From contig PNNF01000018.1 of assembly GCA_013824085.1 (NCBI GenBank), positions 1 to 47,829 on the forward strand: a stretch of DNA of 47,829 nt, read 5' to 3'. The first letter of the stretch is position 1. Every line of letters starts with the position of its first letter. The translations under genes were made by a program, and so were the position numbers. The notes below the pieces were generated by a model. The model made no database searches. It saw only the letters and a program-made list of their open reading frames with translations, and had not been told where the DNA came from. Positions 8,356-18,557 of the stretch are shown here, one piece after another. Origin of the DNA: Chlorobiaceae bacterium (GTDB lineage: Bacteria; Bacteroidota; Ignavibacteria; Ignavibacteriales; Ignavibacteriaceae).

Positions 8356-10695
8356 ATGTTAAATAATCTAAAATTACTAAAATCTATTGTAGAACTTCTG
8401 AATAAATCTTCTTCCAATCCGGGGAATTTACCAGATAGTATTTGTGAATTATTAGTTCAAGAATTAGAGATTCAGGCAGCTGTTATTTTTAGAGTAACTG
8501 AGTCCAGCAATTTCACTTGTATTGGGAAATCAGATTCTTCAAAAAAATCTTATCTACAAAATGGTCTTTACAATTGTGCATTCTGTAAGCAAGTAAGCGG
8601 TCCCGACAAAAAAATCGCATTGCATTCAGATCAGAATTGTCAGATAAAAGCATCAGATTTCGATCTGCACGAAGCTTGCTTTTTTATTACAGCTAAACAA
8701 AATTCTAAATTTTTAATTAAGATTGCTCAAAAAAATCCATTCACTCCAACCGAAAAAGATGGCATACAAATTATCGGAAATTTTTTAGAATATATTTTAT
8801 CTGCTTGGATTGATGACTCATACACAGGCAAGACAGATATCAATAAAATTCTTTTTGACATTTCTAATGAGTTGAGAACACCGACTAATAGTATAGTTGG
8901 CTTCACATCATTGTTGAGTGATGACAAGCTTTCATCAAAGCAAGTTGATTATGTTTTAAGCTTACGTGACAACGCTCAAAATCTTTTAGGACTAATTAAC
9001 GATTTAATTGACATTACAAAAGTTGAATCTAATCTTATCACAAATAATAAAATTTTAATTTCGTCAAAATCTTTTTTTGAAGAAATATTAAATCAATTTG
9101 ATGATCATAAAAAATATAATTTAGAATATGTAATTGAAAATTCGATTCCAGATAATTTTTATTTTGATGGTGCAAAGCTCAGATATATTGTTCAAAACTT
9201 TTTAGCATACTTTGTTTCGATTTCAGAAGGTGGAAAAATTCAAATAAAAATTTCCGCTCCTAAAGGAAATCAAATAAAAATTCAAATCCTCAATAGTTCC
9301 ATAGTTGTTCCTTCTTCGCGTATAAAAGATTTGTTTACGCCAAATACTTTGATCGATCTTGGCAACCAGAGAATAAATAAATTGTCTGTGCTTGGTTTAC
9401 ATCTCGCAAAAAAATATCTCGATCTGCTTAATTGTGAACTCGACTTGATGAGCGCAATCGGAAAAGGAACTGTCTTAAATATTAATCTTACTGTTCAAGA
9501 ATTTTCTGCAATTGAAAATCAATTAAGTGCACTTCCAAAACCCGGCATCAAAAATAAAGTTTTAGTAATTGAAGATGATTACGCTACATCCAAACTCTTG
9601 ATGAATTATCTCAATAAATGGGGCTATCAACCGAGCAATGTAACGAGTGGTGAAAAAGCTTTGGCGCTGCTTGAGAAGGAACAGTTCCTTGCAATCATTA
9701 CTGACATTGTGTTGCCTGATATTAATGGTTTGGAATTACTGAAAAAAATTCGTGAAATAAAATCTGCAAAGAATACTCCGATAATTGTTTGCTCTGTTGA
9801 AGCTGAACAACAAAAAGCTTTTCTTATGGGAGCAGTTGAGTATTTTGTAAAGCCAATAAAATATAAAGATTTAGTTGAAGTGCTTACAAGCTATCGACTG
9901 AAAAAAGATTCTAATATTCTTTGTGTTGATGATGATGTTCCTACACTTCATCTAATAAAAAGTGCAATTGACTCCGTTGGTTATAATTCAATTGCTGAAG
10001 CTCATTCTTCTAAAGTAATGGACTTAATTAAGAATATCGATTTAGACCTTGCAATTATTGATCTTGAGATGCCTGAGATAAATGGAATTGAATTAATTAA
10101 ACTGATTAAATCTAATCCAAGATTTGCAAATCTTCCGATAATAATTTATACCGGTAAAGAAAATTTTGAACACGATCTAAAAGGTATCGATGGATTGTTC
10201 ACAGAGCTGCTAAGCAAACGATCTAAAAATATTGAAGACCTTGCAGAAACAATCAACAAGATGATCAATCGATATGAAACTCCAACACTTCCTGAAGATG
10301 CTGCAAAATCTCAAGAAGGTTTTAAGATTTTATTAGTTGAAGATTATAAGCATTCACAAATTATTGTTACACGTTTATTAAAAAAGAATAATTTTACTTC
10401 TGTCGTTGTTGTTGAAAATGGCGCTGAAGCAGTTGACCAAGTAAAGAAACAAAAATACGATTTGATTCTGATGGATATGCAAATGCCTGTAATGAATGGG
10501 TTTGAAGCTACTGAAAGAATTAGACAAATACCAGATTACAAAACAACTCCAATAATTGCATTGACTGCATTTGCGATGAAAGGGGATCGCGAAAAATGTC
10601 TCGAAGCTGGTGCAACTGATTATATTCCTAAACCAATCGATAGTCATGAATTTATCGAAAAAGTTAAATTCTATACAAATCAAAATACAAATTAG
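8356..10695 (+). CDS. triple-receiver protein with degenerate histidine-kinase core
   Basis: The 779-residue cytoplasmic protein has an N-terminal GAF-like region (about 15-150) with a cluster of Cys/His. A HisKA-like segment (about 160-225), a HATPase-like region (about 250-380) and three receiver domains (about 400-515, 520-645, 656-775) follow. The receivers keep their phospho-acceptor Asp residues: D450 in ITDIVLP, D569 in IIDLEMP and D707 in LMDMQMP. The kinase core is broken. The usual HELRTP reads NELRTP (N171), the N-box Asn is Tyr285, the G1 DxGxG reads NSSIV (313-317), and G2 reads LSVLGL (343-348). It should not autophosphorylate or bind ATP normally, and probably takes phosphate or signals from other kinases. 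gltX starts 11 bases downstream. A TAnnTTTG promoter candidate precedes it. Confidence 0.88.
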   Translation: MLNNLKLLKSIVELLNKSSSNPGNLPDSICELLVQELEIQAAVIFRVTESSNFTCIGKSDSSKKSYLQNGLYNCAFCKQVSGPDKKIALHSDQNCQIKASDFDLHEACFFITAKQNSKFLIKIAQKNPFTPTEKDGIQIIGNFLEYILSAWIDDSYTGKTDINKILFDISNELRTPTNSIVGFTSLLSDDKLSSKQVDYVLSLRDNAQNLLGLINDLIDITKVESNLITNNKILISSKSFFEEILNQFDDHKKYNLEYVIENSIPDNFYFDGAKLRYIVQNFLAYFVSISEGGKIQIKISAPKGNQIKIQILNSSIVVPSSRIKDLFTPNTLIDLGNQRINKLSVLGLHLAKKYLDLLNCELDLMSAIGKGTVLNINLTVQEFSAIENQLSALPKPGIKNKVLVIEDDYATSKLLMNYLNKWGYQPSNVTSGEKALALLEKEQFLAIITDIVLPDINGLELLKKIREIKSAKNTPIIVCSVEAEQQKAFLMGAVEYFVKPIKYKDLVEVLTSYRLKKDSNILCVDDDVPTLHLIKSAIDSVGYNSIAEAHSSKVMDLIKNIDLDLAIIDLEMPEINGIELIKLIKSNPRFANLPIIIYTGKENFEHDLKGIDGLFTELLSKRSKNIEDLAETINKMINRYETPTLPEDAAKSQEGFKILLVEDYKHSQIIVTRLLKKNNFTSVVVVENGAEAVDQVKKQKYDLILMDMQMPVMNGFEATERIRQIPDYKTTPIIALTAFAMKGDREKCLEAGATDYIPKPIDSHEFIEKVKFYTNQNTN

Positions 10696-10706
10696 TTTAT
10701 ATAAAA

Positions 10707-12164
10707 ATGGTCAGAGTTAGATTCGCTCCAAGCCCTACGGGGTATTTACATATTGGTGGTCTTAGAACCGCACTTTATAATTATCTTTTTGCAAAAAAGA
10801 TGAACGGAATTTTTATCCTTAGAATTGAAGATACCGATCGTGCAAGATTTGTAGAAGGTGCAATTGAAAATTTAATTTCAACTTTGCGTTGGGCTGGTTT
10901 AGATTATGATGAAGGCATTGATAAAGACGGCGGATTTGCTCCTTATATGCAATCACAAAGATTGGACATCTATCAAAAACATATTCAAGATTTATTAGGA
11001 AATAAAAAAGCATACTATTGTTTTTGTGAACAAGCACGACTTACTTCATTAAGAGAAGAACAGAGTAAACTTGGACATCAACCGAAGTATGATAAACATT
11101 GCCTGAAACTAACTGATACTGAAATACAAAATAACTTAGAAAATAAAATTCCATTTGTTGTTAGATTAAATGTTCCAGTTTCAGAACCAATAATTTTTTT
11201 TGACATTGTTCGTGGTGATGTTGAATTTAATAGCGATGTTTTAGATGATCAAATACTAATGAAGAGTGATGGTTATCCAACTTATCATTTAGCAAATGTA
11301 GTTGATGATCATTTAATGGAAATCACTCACGTAATTCGTGGTGAAGAATGGCTCTCCTCAACTCCAAAACATATTTTACTTTATAAATTTTTTAATTGGG
11401 AAATTCCAATCTTCGCACATCTTCCTCTTTTGTTAAATTCTGATCGTTCTAAATTAAGTAAACGACAAGGCGATGTTGCAGTTGAGGATTATCGCGCCAA
11501 AGGTTACTTGAAGGAAGCTCTCGTTAATTTCGTTGGGTTGCTCGGTTGGACTGCAGGCGATGATAAAGAATATTATGAGTTAGATGAAATGATAAATGCT
11601 TTCTCTTTAGAAAGAGTAAATAAATCAAGTGCTGTGTTTGATGTGCAAAAGTTAAATTGGCTAAACGCAGAACATCTAAGAAAAAAACCGATACTCGATT
11701 TACTTGAAATGTTAAAAGTAGAATTGCAAAAAAGTAGATTCAATACAAAAGTATTTAGTGATGATTACTTATTAAAAATTATTGATGCAATGCTACCACG
11801 AGTCTCTTTTACGCATGAATTTGTTTCAACTGCAGAATACTTTTTTGATATTCCAAATTCGTATGACGAAGAGACGATTAAGAAAAGATGGAAGAGTAAC
11901 AGTGCAGAATTATTGTTAAAATATTTAGAAAAAATTGAAGCACTGAATTCTATTTCAAAAGAAGAATTTGAACAAGCACTTCATAAAACTGCTGAAGAAA
12001 ATTCTGCAAAGAATGCAGATTTAATTCATCCATTAAGATTGGCATTATCTGGCGTTGGTGGTGGACCAGGAGTTTTTGATATAGCAGTGATTTTAGGACT
12101 TGATGAAGTAAAAAACAGAATTAAAATTGCAATTCAAAAAATTAGCAATGGAGAGAATAAATGA
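10707..12164 (+). CDS. gltX: glutamate-tRNA ligase
   Basis: The 485-residue class I synthetase charges tRNA-Glu with glutamate. The HIGH motif is in [19 protein letters not shown] (His15-Gly18) and the KMSKS motif is KLSKRQGD (249-256). The stretches [10 protein letters not shown] and VIRGEEW are typical of GluRS. Length and order fit the bacterial enzyme, with the anticodon-binding helical domain in the last 170 residues. It follows the receiver protein by 11 bases and overlaps glnS by four (ATGA), so the three genes are probably cotranscribed. Confidence 0.96.
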   Translation: MVRVRFAPSPTGYLHIGGLRTALYNYLFAKKMNGIFILRIEDTDRARFVEGAIENLISTLRWAGLDYDEGIDKDGGFAPYMQSQRLDIYQKHIQDLLGNKKAYYCFCEQARLTSLREEQSKLGHQPKYDKHCLKLTDTEIQNNLENKIPFVVRLNVPVSEPIIFFDIVRGDVEFNSDVLDDQILMKSDGYPTYHLANVVDDHLMEITHVIRGEEWLSSTPKHILLYKFFNWEIPIFAHLPLLLNSDRSKLSKRQGDVAVEDYRAKGYLKEALVNFVGLLGWTAGDDKEYYELDEMINAFSLERVNKSSAVFDVQKLNWLNAEHLRKKPILDLLEMLKVELQKSRFNTKVFSDDYLLKIIDAMLPRVSFTHEFVSTAEYFFDIPNSYDEETIKKRWKSNSAELLLKYLEKIEALNSISKEEFEQALHKTAEENSAKNADLIHPLRLALSGVGGGPGVFDIAVILGLDEVKNRIKIAIQKISNGENK

Positions 12165-13831
12165 ATGAGATTTTGAACAAACCCTCTGAGAAGAAATCAA
12201 ATTTCATTAGAGAAATTATTGATGAAGATTTAAGAACAAACAAATGGAACGGACGCGTTCATACCCGCTTCCCTCCTGAACCAAATGGTTATCTTCATAT
12301 TGGACATGCAAAATCAATTTTATTAAATTATGGTTTAGCAAAAGATTATAACGGAAAATTTAATTTGCGTTTTGATGATACTAATCCCGAAAAAGAAGAA
12401 CAAGAATATGTTGACTCAATTGTCGAAGATGTGAAATGGTTGGGCGCTGATTTTGAAAATAGAATTTTATTCGCTTCAGATTATTTTGATGAAATGTATT
12501 TGTTTGCGATTGCGCTAATCAAAAAAGAAAAAGCATACGTATGTGATTTAACTGCCGAACAGATTCGTGAGACACGTGGAACTTTAACTGAACCGGGAAT
12601 TGAAAGTCCATTTAGAAATAGAAGTGTTGAGGAAAATCTTTCTTTATTTGAGCAGATGAAAAATGGCGAATTCCCTGATGGCACGAAAACACTCAGGGCA
12701 AAGATTGATATGGCTTCGCCGAATTTTAATTTACGTGATCCAATTATGTATCGCATTCTTCACGCACATCACCATCGACAAGGAGATAAATGGAAAATTT
12801 ATCCAACTTATGATTGGGCTCACGGAATAGAAGATTCAATCGAAAAAATTACGCATTCTATTTGCACACTTGAATTTGAAAATCATAGACCACTTTATGA
12901 TTGGTACTTAGAACAATTGGAAGTTTATCATCCGCAACAAATTGAATTTGCACGCTTGAACTTAAATTATACAGTTATGAGTAAACGAAGATTACTAAAA
13001 CTTGTTCAAGAAAAATTTGTTGATGGTTGGGATGACCCGCGAATGCCAACTATTTCAGGATTTCGAAGACGTGGTTACACACCTGAATCAATAATAAATT
13101 TTACTGATACAATTGGTGTTGCTAAACGAGATGCTCTCTCAGATTTTTCTTTACTCGAGTTTGCTATTCGTGATGACCTCAACAAAAAAGCTTTAAGAGT
13201 TATGTCAGTATTAAAACCGCTCAAAGTTGTGATTACAAATTATGATGGCGAAGAAGATATTGAAGCGATTAACAATCCCGAAGATATTACTGCTGGGACA
13301 AGAAAATTAAAATTCTCTAAAGAAATTTTTATTGAGCAATCAGATTTTATGGAAGTTCCTGTAAAAGGATATCATCGTTTATTTTTAGGCGGTGAAGTAA
13401 GACTTCGTTATGCTTACATTATCAAATGTGATGAAATAGTAAAAGATGAGAACGACAATATTATTGAGTTAAGATGCACTTATGAGCAAGATACAAAAAG
13501 TGGAAGCGGAACAAGTACAAAAAAAGTAAAAGGTGTCATCCACTGGATTTCAGCCAATAATTGTGTTGATGCCGAAGTAAGACTTTATGATCGTTTATTT
13601 ACAGTTGAAAATCCGAATGCTGAAGAGAATTGGCTTGATTTTATTAATCCGAATTCATTAGAGATAATAGAGAATGCAAAGATTGAAGCAGGATTACTCA
13701 GTGCAAAATTTCCAACTAATTTTCAATTTGAACGAATGGGATATTTCTGCATCGATTCAAAATATTCCTCAGCAAAAAAAATAGTTTTCAACAGAACAGT
13801 TAGTCTAAAAGATAGCTGGACAAAAAAGTAG
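12161..13831 (+). CDS. glnS: glutamine-tRNA ligase
   Basis: The 556-residue class I synthetase has [16 protein letters not shown] (HIGH at 46-49) and VMSKRRL (Met273-Arg276) as its KMSKS motif. [19 protein letters not shown] and the C-terminal beta-barrel anticodon domain (about 340-556) mark GlnRS rather than GluRS. It attaches glutamine directly to tRNA-Gln, so this organism need not rely on the transamidation route for Gln-tRNA. Its start overlaps the gltX stop by four bases. Length matches E. coli GlnRS (554). Confidence 0.96.
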   Translation: MNEILNKPSEKKSNFIREIIDEDLRTNKWNGRVHTRFPPEPNGYLHIGHAKSILLNYGLAKDYNGKFNLRFDDTNPEKEEQEYVDSIVEDVKWLGADFENRILFASDYFDEMYLFAIALIKKEKAYVCDLTAEQIRETRGTLTEPGIESPFRNRSVEENLSLFEQMKNGEFPDGTKTLRAKIDMASPNFNLRDPIMYRILHAHHHRQGDKWKIYPTYDWAHGIEDSIEKITHSICTLEFENHRPLYDWYLEQLEVYHPQQIEFARLNLNYTVMSKRRLLKLVQEKFVDGWDDPRMPTISGFRRRGYTPESIINFTDTIGVAKRDALSDFSLLEFAIRDDLNKKALRVMSVLKPLKVVITNYDGEEDIEAINNPEDITAGTRKLKFSKEIFIEQSDFMEVPVKGYHRLFLGGEVRLRYAYIIKCDEIVKDENDNIIELRCTYEQDTKSGSGTSTKKVKGVIHWISANNCVDAEVRLYDRLFTVENPNAEENWLDFINPNSLEIIENAKIEAGLLSAKFPTNFQFERMGYFCIDSKYSSAKKIVFNRTVSLKDSWTKK

Positions 13832-13920
13832 ATAAAGAAGTTTTATTAAATGGAATTTTCTATAATTTTGAATAGTAAAAAAAATAACTCATTTATTAAA
13901 GCTATATTTATTAAGGATCA

Positions 13921-15324
13921 ATGGAAGCATTTCTAAATTCAGCACTTGATGATTGTTCAAAATTCATTGCTGAAGCGGTTGCAGTTTTTAATAAAAAAAA
14001 ATTAAGCAGTGGAATTATTTCCTACTCTCTAAAATTGGAGAAGAAAATATCAGATATTTCTTTTCAAACTTTGTGTAATAAAATCAATCCAACATTTCTT
14101 TTCGAAAACCAAAAAGAAGAATATTCCTTTATTGCTCTTGGTGAAGTTCATACAATAATTGAAAATGGTTTAGGCAGGTTCGCTCAAATCTCAAAAAGAA
14201 AAAGAATGTTGATCGACAAAGTTCAATCAAACTGGAATAAATATCCAGGAATGAAATTTCCTTTATTTGTTGGTGGTTTAAAATTTTCTGTTGAGCATGA
14301 TGAAGAAGAATGGAAAAATTTTCAAGATTCGATCTGGTACATCCCTGAGTTATTGTTGTATAATAATAATCAAAATACTTATTTAATTTTTAATTCTACT
14401 TTTGAAAATAAAATTTCAATTCGTGAAAGAATTTCAGTATTTAAAAAATATTTTGAATTAATCTCTGACGATTCTTCTTTTGAAAAAATAAATAATAAAA
14501 AAATTGAGCTGTTAAGTATAACTGGAAATTCTGCAAAAGATAAAAAGAAGTGGATGCAGAACGTTAATGAAATTCTTGATAGAATAAGTTCTAATGAAGT
14601 TGAGAAAGTTGTAATAGCAAGAAGAAATGAAATTTTGTTTTCAGAGCCACCGAGCATTGATCAATTAATAAATAAATTGAGAGAAAAAAATAAATCTTCT
14701 CTTCTCTTCGCATTCTCAAATCATAAATCAATTTTTTTCGGAGCTTCGCCAGAGCGTTTATTTACAATACACAAAGGGAAATTAACAACTGATGCTCTTG
14801 CGGGAAGTATCAAAAAAGATGATGATACTCCAGAAGAATTATTGTTCAGCGAAAAAAATAGATTAGAGCATAAGTTTGTAGTAGATTTTCTTGTGAAAGC
14901 TTTTTGTGAATTTTCAGAAGAGATAAAATATGAAATCGAACCCGAAGTAAAGAATTTAAATAACATCAAACATCTCTGGACAAAAATAGTAGTAGAGTTG
15001 AAAGCTGATGTTTCAATCTTTAATATGATGGAGAAAGTTTTTCCTTCTCCTGCAATTTGTGGTTTTCCAAAAGCAGAATCATTTAGGTTGATAAAAAAAA
15101 TTGAAGAAAATAATCGTGGACTTTATAGCGGTGTGATTGGTTGGTTCAACCTTAATTGGACTTGCGAATTTGCTGTTGCAATTAGATCAGCATTATTAAA
15201 TGAGAAAAAACTCTTTGTTTATGCAGGTGCGGGAATTGTCGCAGATTCTGATCCTGAAGAGGAATTTTTTGAAACAGAATTAAAGATGAAGACAATTCAA
15301 TCCCTTTTTATAGATGAAAATTAA
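13921..15324 (+). CDS. menF: isochorismate synthase
   Basis: The 467-residue chorismate-utilising enzyme converts chorismate to isochorismate, the first step of menaquinone synthesis. The C-terminal half has family landmarks: VEKVVIARRNEI, FFGASPERLF, LAGS, FPSPAICGFPK (the usual HPTPAVGG-type site), RGLYSGVIGW and the final AGAGIVADSDPEEEFFETELK Mg/chorismate-binding stretch. AAGGAT lies just before the ATG. Overlap with menD by 11 bases supports the menaquinone role over a siderophore or salicylate role. Confidence 0.92.
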   Translation: MEAFLNSALDDCSKFIAEAVAVFNKKKLSSGIISYSLKLEKKISDISFQTLCNKINPTFLFENQKEEYSFIALGEVHTIIENGLGRFAQISKRKRMLIDKVQSNWNKYPGMKFPLFVGGLKFSVEHDEEEWKNFQDSIWYIPELLLYNNNQNTYLIFNSTFENKISIRERISVFKKYFELISDDSSFEKINNKKIELLSITGNSAKDKKKWMQNVNEILDRISSNEVEKVVIARRNEILFSEPPSIDQLINKLREKNKSSLLFAFSNHKSIFFGASPERLFTIHKGKLTTDALAGSIKKDDDTPEELLFSEKNRLEHKFVVDFLVKAFCEFSEEIKYEIEPEVKNLNNIKHLWTKIVVELKADVSIFNMMEKVFPSPAICGFPKAESFRLIKKIEENNRGLYSGVIGWFNLNWTCEFAVAIRSALLNEKKLFVYAGAGIVADSDPEEEFFETELKMKTIQSLFIDEN

Positions 15325-17074
15325 TCGTAACATTTTTTGGTCTGAGCTTTTTGTAGAAGAACTTGTCTCATCAGGTGTAAAATATGCGTGCATCTCTCCG
15401 GGTTCAAGAAGCACATCATTAAATTTAGCATTTGCAAAGCACGAAAAAATAAAATCTTTTTCTCACATTGATGAGCGAAGTGGTGGTTTCTTTGCGCTTG
15501 GTTTAGCAAAGCAATCAAATTCACCCGTAGCTTTAATTTGTACTTCAGGAACAGCCACAGCAGAATTCTATCCAGCAATAATCGAAGCGTATAATCAGCG
15601 TGTTCCATTAATTGTTTGCACTGCTGACCGTTCGCCAGAGTTGCAGAATCTAGGTGCGAATCAAACTATCAATCAGGAAAATATTTTTAAAAATCATATA
15701 CGCTGGTTTGCTAATGTCGGTTTACCGGAGCTTTCAATAGAACAATTGAAAAATATAAAATTGATTGCAAGAAGAGCTGTGTATGAAGCCGTTGCGAAGT
15801 CGAGAGGTCCAGTTCATCTTAATTTTCCTTTCAATAAACCATTTGAGCCGCATCTGATTACTGATGAAATTTCGCAAGACTTTTTTGAGAGTGCAGTAAA
15901 TTCTAAAATTAAAAAGTTTGATTTTGAAAAGTCTGTTTCTAAAACTATTAGCATTAAAAAATTGAATGAAGTTTTAAGTTTAATTCAATCAAAGAAAAAA
16001 GGTTTGATAATAGTTGGTCCGAATAATTACGATAAAAAATTTATTGCAAAAATAAATTATCTCGCAAAGACTTTATCATATCCAATTTTAGCTGATGTTG
16101 CTTCTCAGCTGCGATTTAATAGAGAAGAGAAGATTAATGTCATAACGAATTATGATGCGTTGTTAAGAAACTCCAAATTAAAAAAATATTATGAGTCTGA
16201 TTTTATTTTACAATTCGGAAGAACAACAACTTCAAAAGGTTTGGAGATTTATTTAGAAGAAACATCTGCAACAAGAATAATTATTAATCAATACGGTGAT
16301 TGGTTTGATCCATCAAATAATGCTTCAGAATCAATCGCTTGTGATCCAATAATTTTTTGTGAGCAATTAATTAGTCTATTAGGAAAATCTGATATTCCTA
16401 AAAATCATAAATGGTTAAATTTATTTTTAGATTCTGATTCAAAAGCTGCAGCAATTAGAAAAAAAATAATTGACAAAATAGAATTTATAAATGAATCGAA
16501 ATTTGTAAATCAATTTTTAAATCTGCTTCCAGAAAATATTAATCTAATGCTCTCGAACAGTATGCCTATTCGTGAATTCGATTACTTCGCTTCAAAGCTG
16601 AACAAAAATATTTTTGTTCATCAGAATAGAGGAGCAAGTGGAATTGACGGGATAAACTCAACTGCATTAGGAATTGCTGCAACATCAGAAATTCCGACTA
16701 TACTTGTTACGGGTGATTTAGCTTTTTATCATGACTTGAATGGATTGATTGCAGCAAAGAAATATAAAATTCCATTGATAATTATTTTGATAAACAATAA
16801 CGGTGGTGGAATTTTTGAAATTCTACCAATTGCGTCTTATGGAAAAGTGTTTGAAGAATTTTTTCTTACTCCAACAAATTTAGAATTCAAAAAATTTGTT
16901 GAAGCTTATTCCGGCAATTATACTTTGATCAAAACATGGCAACACTTAGAAAAAGAACTTAAGAAAGCATTTGCAAAAAATACTTTCTCAGTTCTTGAAC
17001 TCAAAACAGATGCAAAAAAATCTTTTTCACTTAAGAATGAATATTGGAAAAAATTAGAATCTCTTAAACTTTAA
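15314..17074 (+). CDS. menD: SEPHCHC synthase (MenD)
   Basis: The 586-residue thiamine-diphosphate enzyme joins 2-oxoglutarate and isochorismate in menaquinone synthesis. Conserved segments are ISPGSRSTSLNLAF, HIDERSGGFFALGLAK, the ThDP Glu region CTSGTATAEFYPAIIEA, HQNRGASGIDG, and the cofactor motif GDLAFYHDLNGL...INNNGGGIFEILP. The start lies inside the menF end, showing translational coupling. The remaining men genes (menH, menC, menB, menE, menA) are not in this window. The gene ends tail to tail with, and overlaps by 11 bases, the DUF5009 gene on the other strand. Confidence 0.96.
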   Translation: MKINRNIFWSELFVEELVSSGVKYACISPGSRSTSLNLAFAKHEKIKSFSHIDERSGGFFALGLAKQSNSPVALICTSGTATAEFYPAIIEAYNQRVPLIVCTADRSPELQNLGANQTINQENIFKNHIRWFANVGLPELSIEQLKNIKLIARRAVYEAVAKSRGPVHLNFPFNKPFEPHLITDEISQDFFESAVNSKIKKFDFEKSVSKTISIKKLNEVLSLIQSKKKGLIIVGPNNYDKKFIAKINYLAKTLSYPILADVASQLRFNREEKINVITNYDALLRNSKLKKYYESDFILQFGRTTTSKGLEIYLEETSATRIIINQYGDWFDPSNNASESIACDPIIFCEQLISLLGKSDIPKNHKWLNLFLDSDSKAAAIRKKIIDKIEFINESKFVNQFLNLLPENINLMLSNSMPIREFDYFASKLNKNIFVHQNRGASGIDGINSTALGIAATSEIPTILVTGDLAFYHDLNGLIAAKKYKIPLIIILINNNGGGIFEILPIASYGKVFEEFFLTPTNLEFKKFVEAYSGNYTLIKTWQHLEKELKKAFAKNTFSVLELKTDAKKSFSLKNEYWKKLESLKL

Positions 17075-18242
17075 TAAATATTTTCTTCCAATATAAAATC
17101 CATAAAATTCCCAGCCATACAGTTACATACAACAACGCCCAAGCTAATGATGCGTTTATTGGCGACATATACGGAACGAACAAAATGTTGTAAAGAAAAT
17201 TATGCAATGAAACGATGTTTCCTTCTGCATTAGTAACTTTTATTAATCCAAATGTTCGAGCCATAATTCCAGTTAAAAAGAAGACAGTAATTGCGTTCAT
17301 TCCATAAACTACGAATGGCTTTGTCCACCACGTGTAGCCTTTAATATCAATAAGGAAATAACATAACGCAAAAAAATGAAGTGCCATTCCTGAAGTGTAA
17401 AGAACGTATGAGCTTGTCCACAAACCTTTGTTAAAAGGAAACCACATATCCCAAATAACTCCTAACATTATTCCAAGATTTCCAAACACAAACATCCAAA
17501 CAACTCTTGTCATAGGTTCAATTTTACTTCTCAAAAGATGACCAAGCATTATTCCAGAAATCGCAGTTGAAATTGCAGGAACAGTGGAGAGCAATCCTTC
17601 AGGATCCCAAACTTTACTCGCGCGCCACAAATGACTACCAAGAAGATTATAATCAATCCAACCAGCAAGATTAGGTGCGAACGCTAATTTCGTAACTTCA
17701 TTTATCATAATGGGAATATCTAAATTTGGCATTCCAAATCCGGGAACAGGAATCAATGTCATCACGAACCAATAAATAAATAGGAAAATTGCTGCAATAA
17801 TTGCTTGCCATTTAATGTCAAACTTCAAAAAAATAAATGCGGCTACAAAATAGACTAACGCAATTCGCTGAAGCACTCCGGGAATTCTCACATTTGAAAT
17901 ATCAAAGTTGTGACTGAAGAGTAAACCAAAAGGGTAGCTTGCGAGAATCATTCCAAGTAGGAATAATAACAAACTTCGCTTGGCAACTTGTAACATTATT
18001 TTAGTATGACTTTCACCTTTTTCTTTCTTCTTAGAAAGTGATATGGTTATAGCTACTCCAACTATGAAAAGAAAAAATGGAAAGATTAAATCTGTGGGTG
18101 TGCAACCGTGCCAATCTGCGTGTTTTAGAGCGGGATAAATATTGCCCCAACTACCGGGATTATTGACAAGGATCATTCCAGCGATTGTAATTCCTCTGAA
18201 AACATCGAGAGAAATTAGTCGTTCACTTTTTTGTTCTAACAT
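17064..18242 (-). CDS. DUF5009 / NagX-like membrane acyltransferase
   Basis: The 392-residue polytopic membrane protein has about ten hydrophobic segments. The N-terminal motif SLDVFRGITIAGMILVNNPG and the following HADWHGCTPTDLIFPFFLF are hallmarks of the DUF5009/HGSNAT-like family related to heparan-alpha-glucosaminide N-acetyltransferase. The His in HADWHG is a candidate catalytic residue by family analogy. It may acetylate amino sugars across the inner membrane, but the substrate is unknown. The start is ATG. It stands alone on the minus strand, overlapping the menD end. Confidence 0.83.
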   Translation of the reverse strand: MLEQKSERLISLDVFRGITIAGMILVNNPGSWGNIYPALKHADWHGCTPTDLIFPFFLFIVGVAITISLSKKKEKGESHTKIMLQVAKRSLLLFLLGMILASYPFGLLFSHNFDISNVRIPGVLQRIALVYFVAAFIFLKFDIKWQAIIAAIFLFIYWFVMTLIPVPGFGMPNLDIPIMINEVTKLAFAPNLAGWIDYNLLGSHLWRASKVWDPEGLLSTVPAISTAISGIMLGHLLRSKIEPMTRVVWMFVFGNLGIMLGVIWDMWFPFNKGLWTSSYVLYTSGMALHFFALCYFLIDIKGYTWWTKPFVVYGMNAITVFFLTGIMARTFGLIKVTNAEGNIVSLHNFLYNILFVPYMSPINASLAWALLYVTVWLGILWILYWKKIFIKV

Positions 18243-18557
18243 GATTGTTCCATAATTTTTTTTGTGTGAACTAAATAAAATTTCAAAATTAACATTGAAA
18301 CTTACAAATTGTTATTTCAATGGAAAAATTATTTTGAGTTGGGGAATTAAAAATAATTAAAATTTACGCACCATAAACGATGATTACGAAAATATAACAT
18401 CGTGCTTATTTCAGAATTAGCTTTAAGACAACTATATTGAACCCATAGTTTCAAATTTTCTATTAGCGCCTATAAATTTGGCAAATAAAAAATAGTACAG
18501 AATTTCGTTTTACAATTAATCTTTTTGCACACTCCTCTTTTTGATTATTTTTGAATT
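18243..18557. other. intergenic divergent promoter region, 315 bases
   Basis: This is the only gap over 300 bases in the window. It separates the divergent DUF5009 gene and the response-regulator gene and should hold promoters for both. It is AT-rich, and I see no tRNA fold, no terminator and no ORF worth reporting. TATTTTTG at 18546-18553 matches the TAnnTTTG element, but it lies only five bases before the regulator's ATG, so use as a promoter would give a leaderless transcript. Confidence 0.5.

Noticed and set aside
13863-13870. TAATTTTG before menF
   Set aside because: No TTG/TTTG element lies at the right distance upstream, and the pattern is common in AT-rich DNA.
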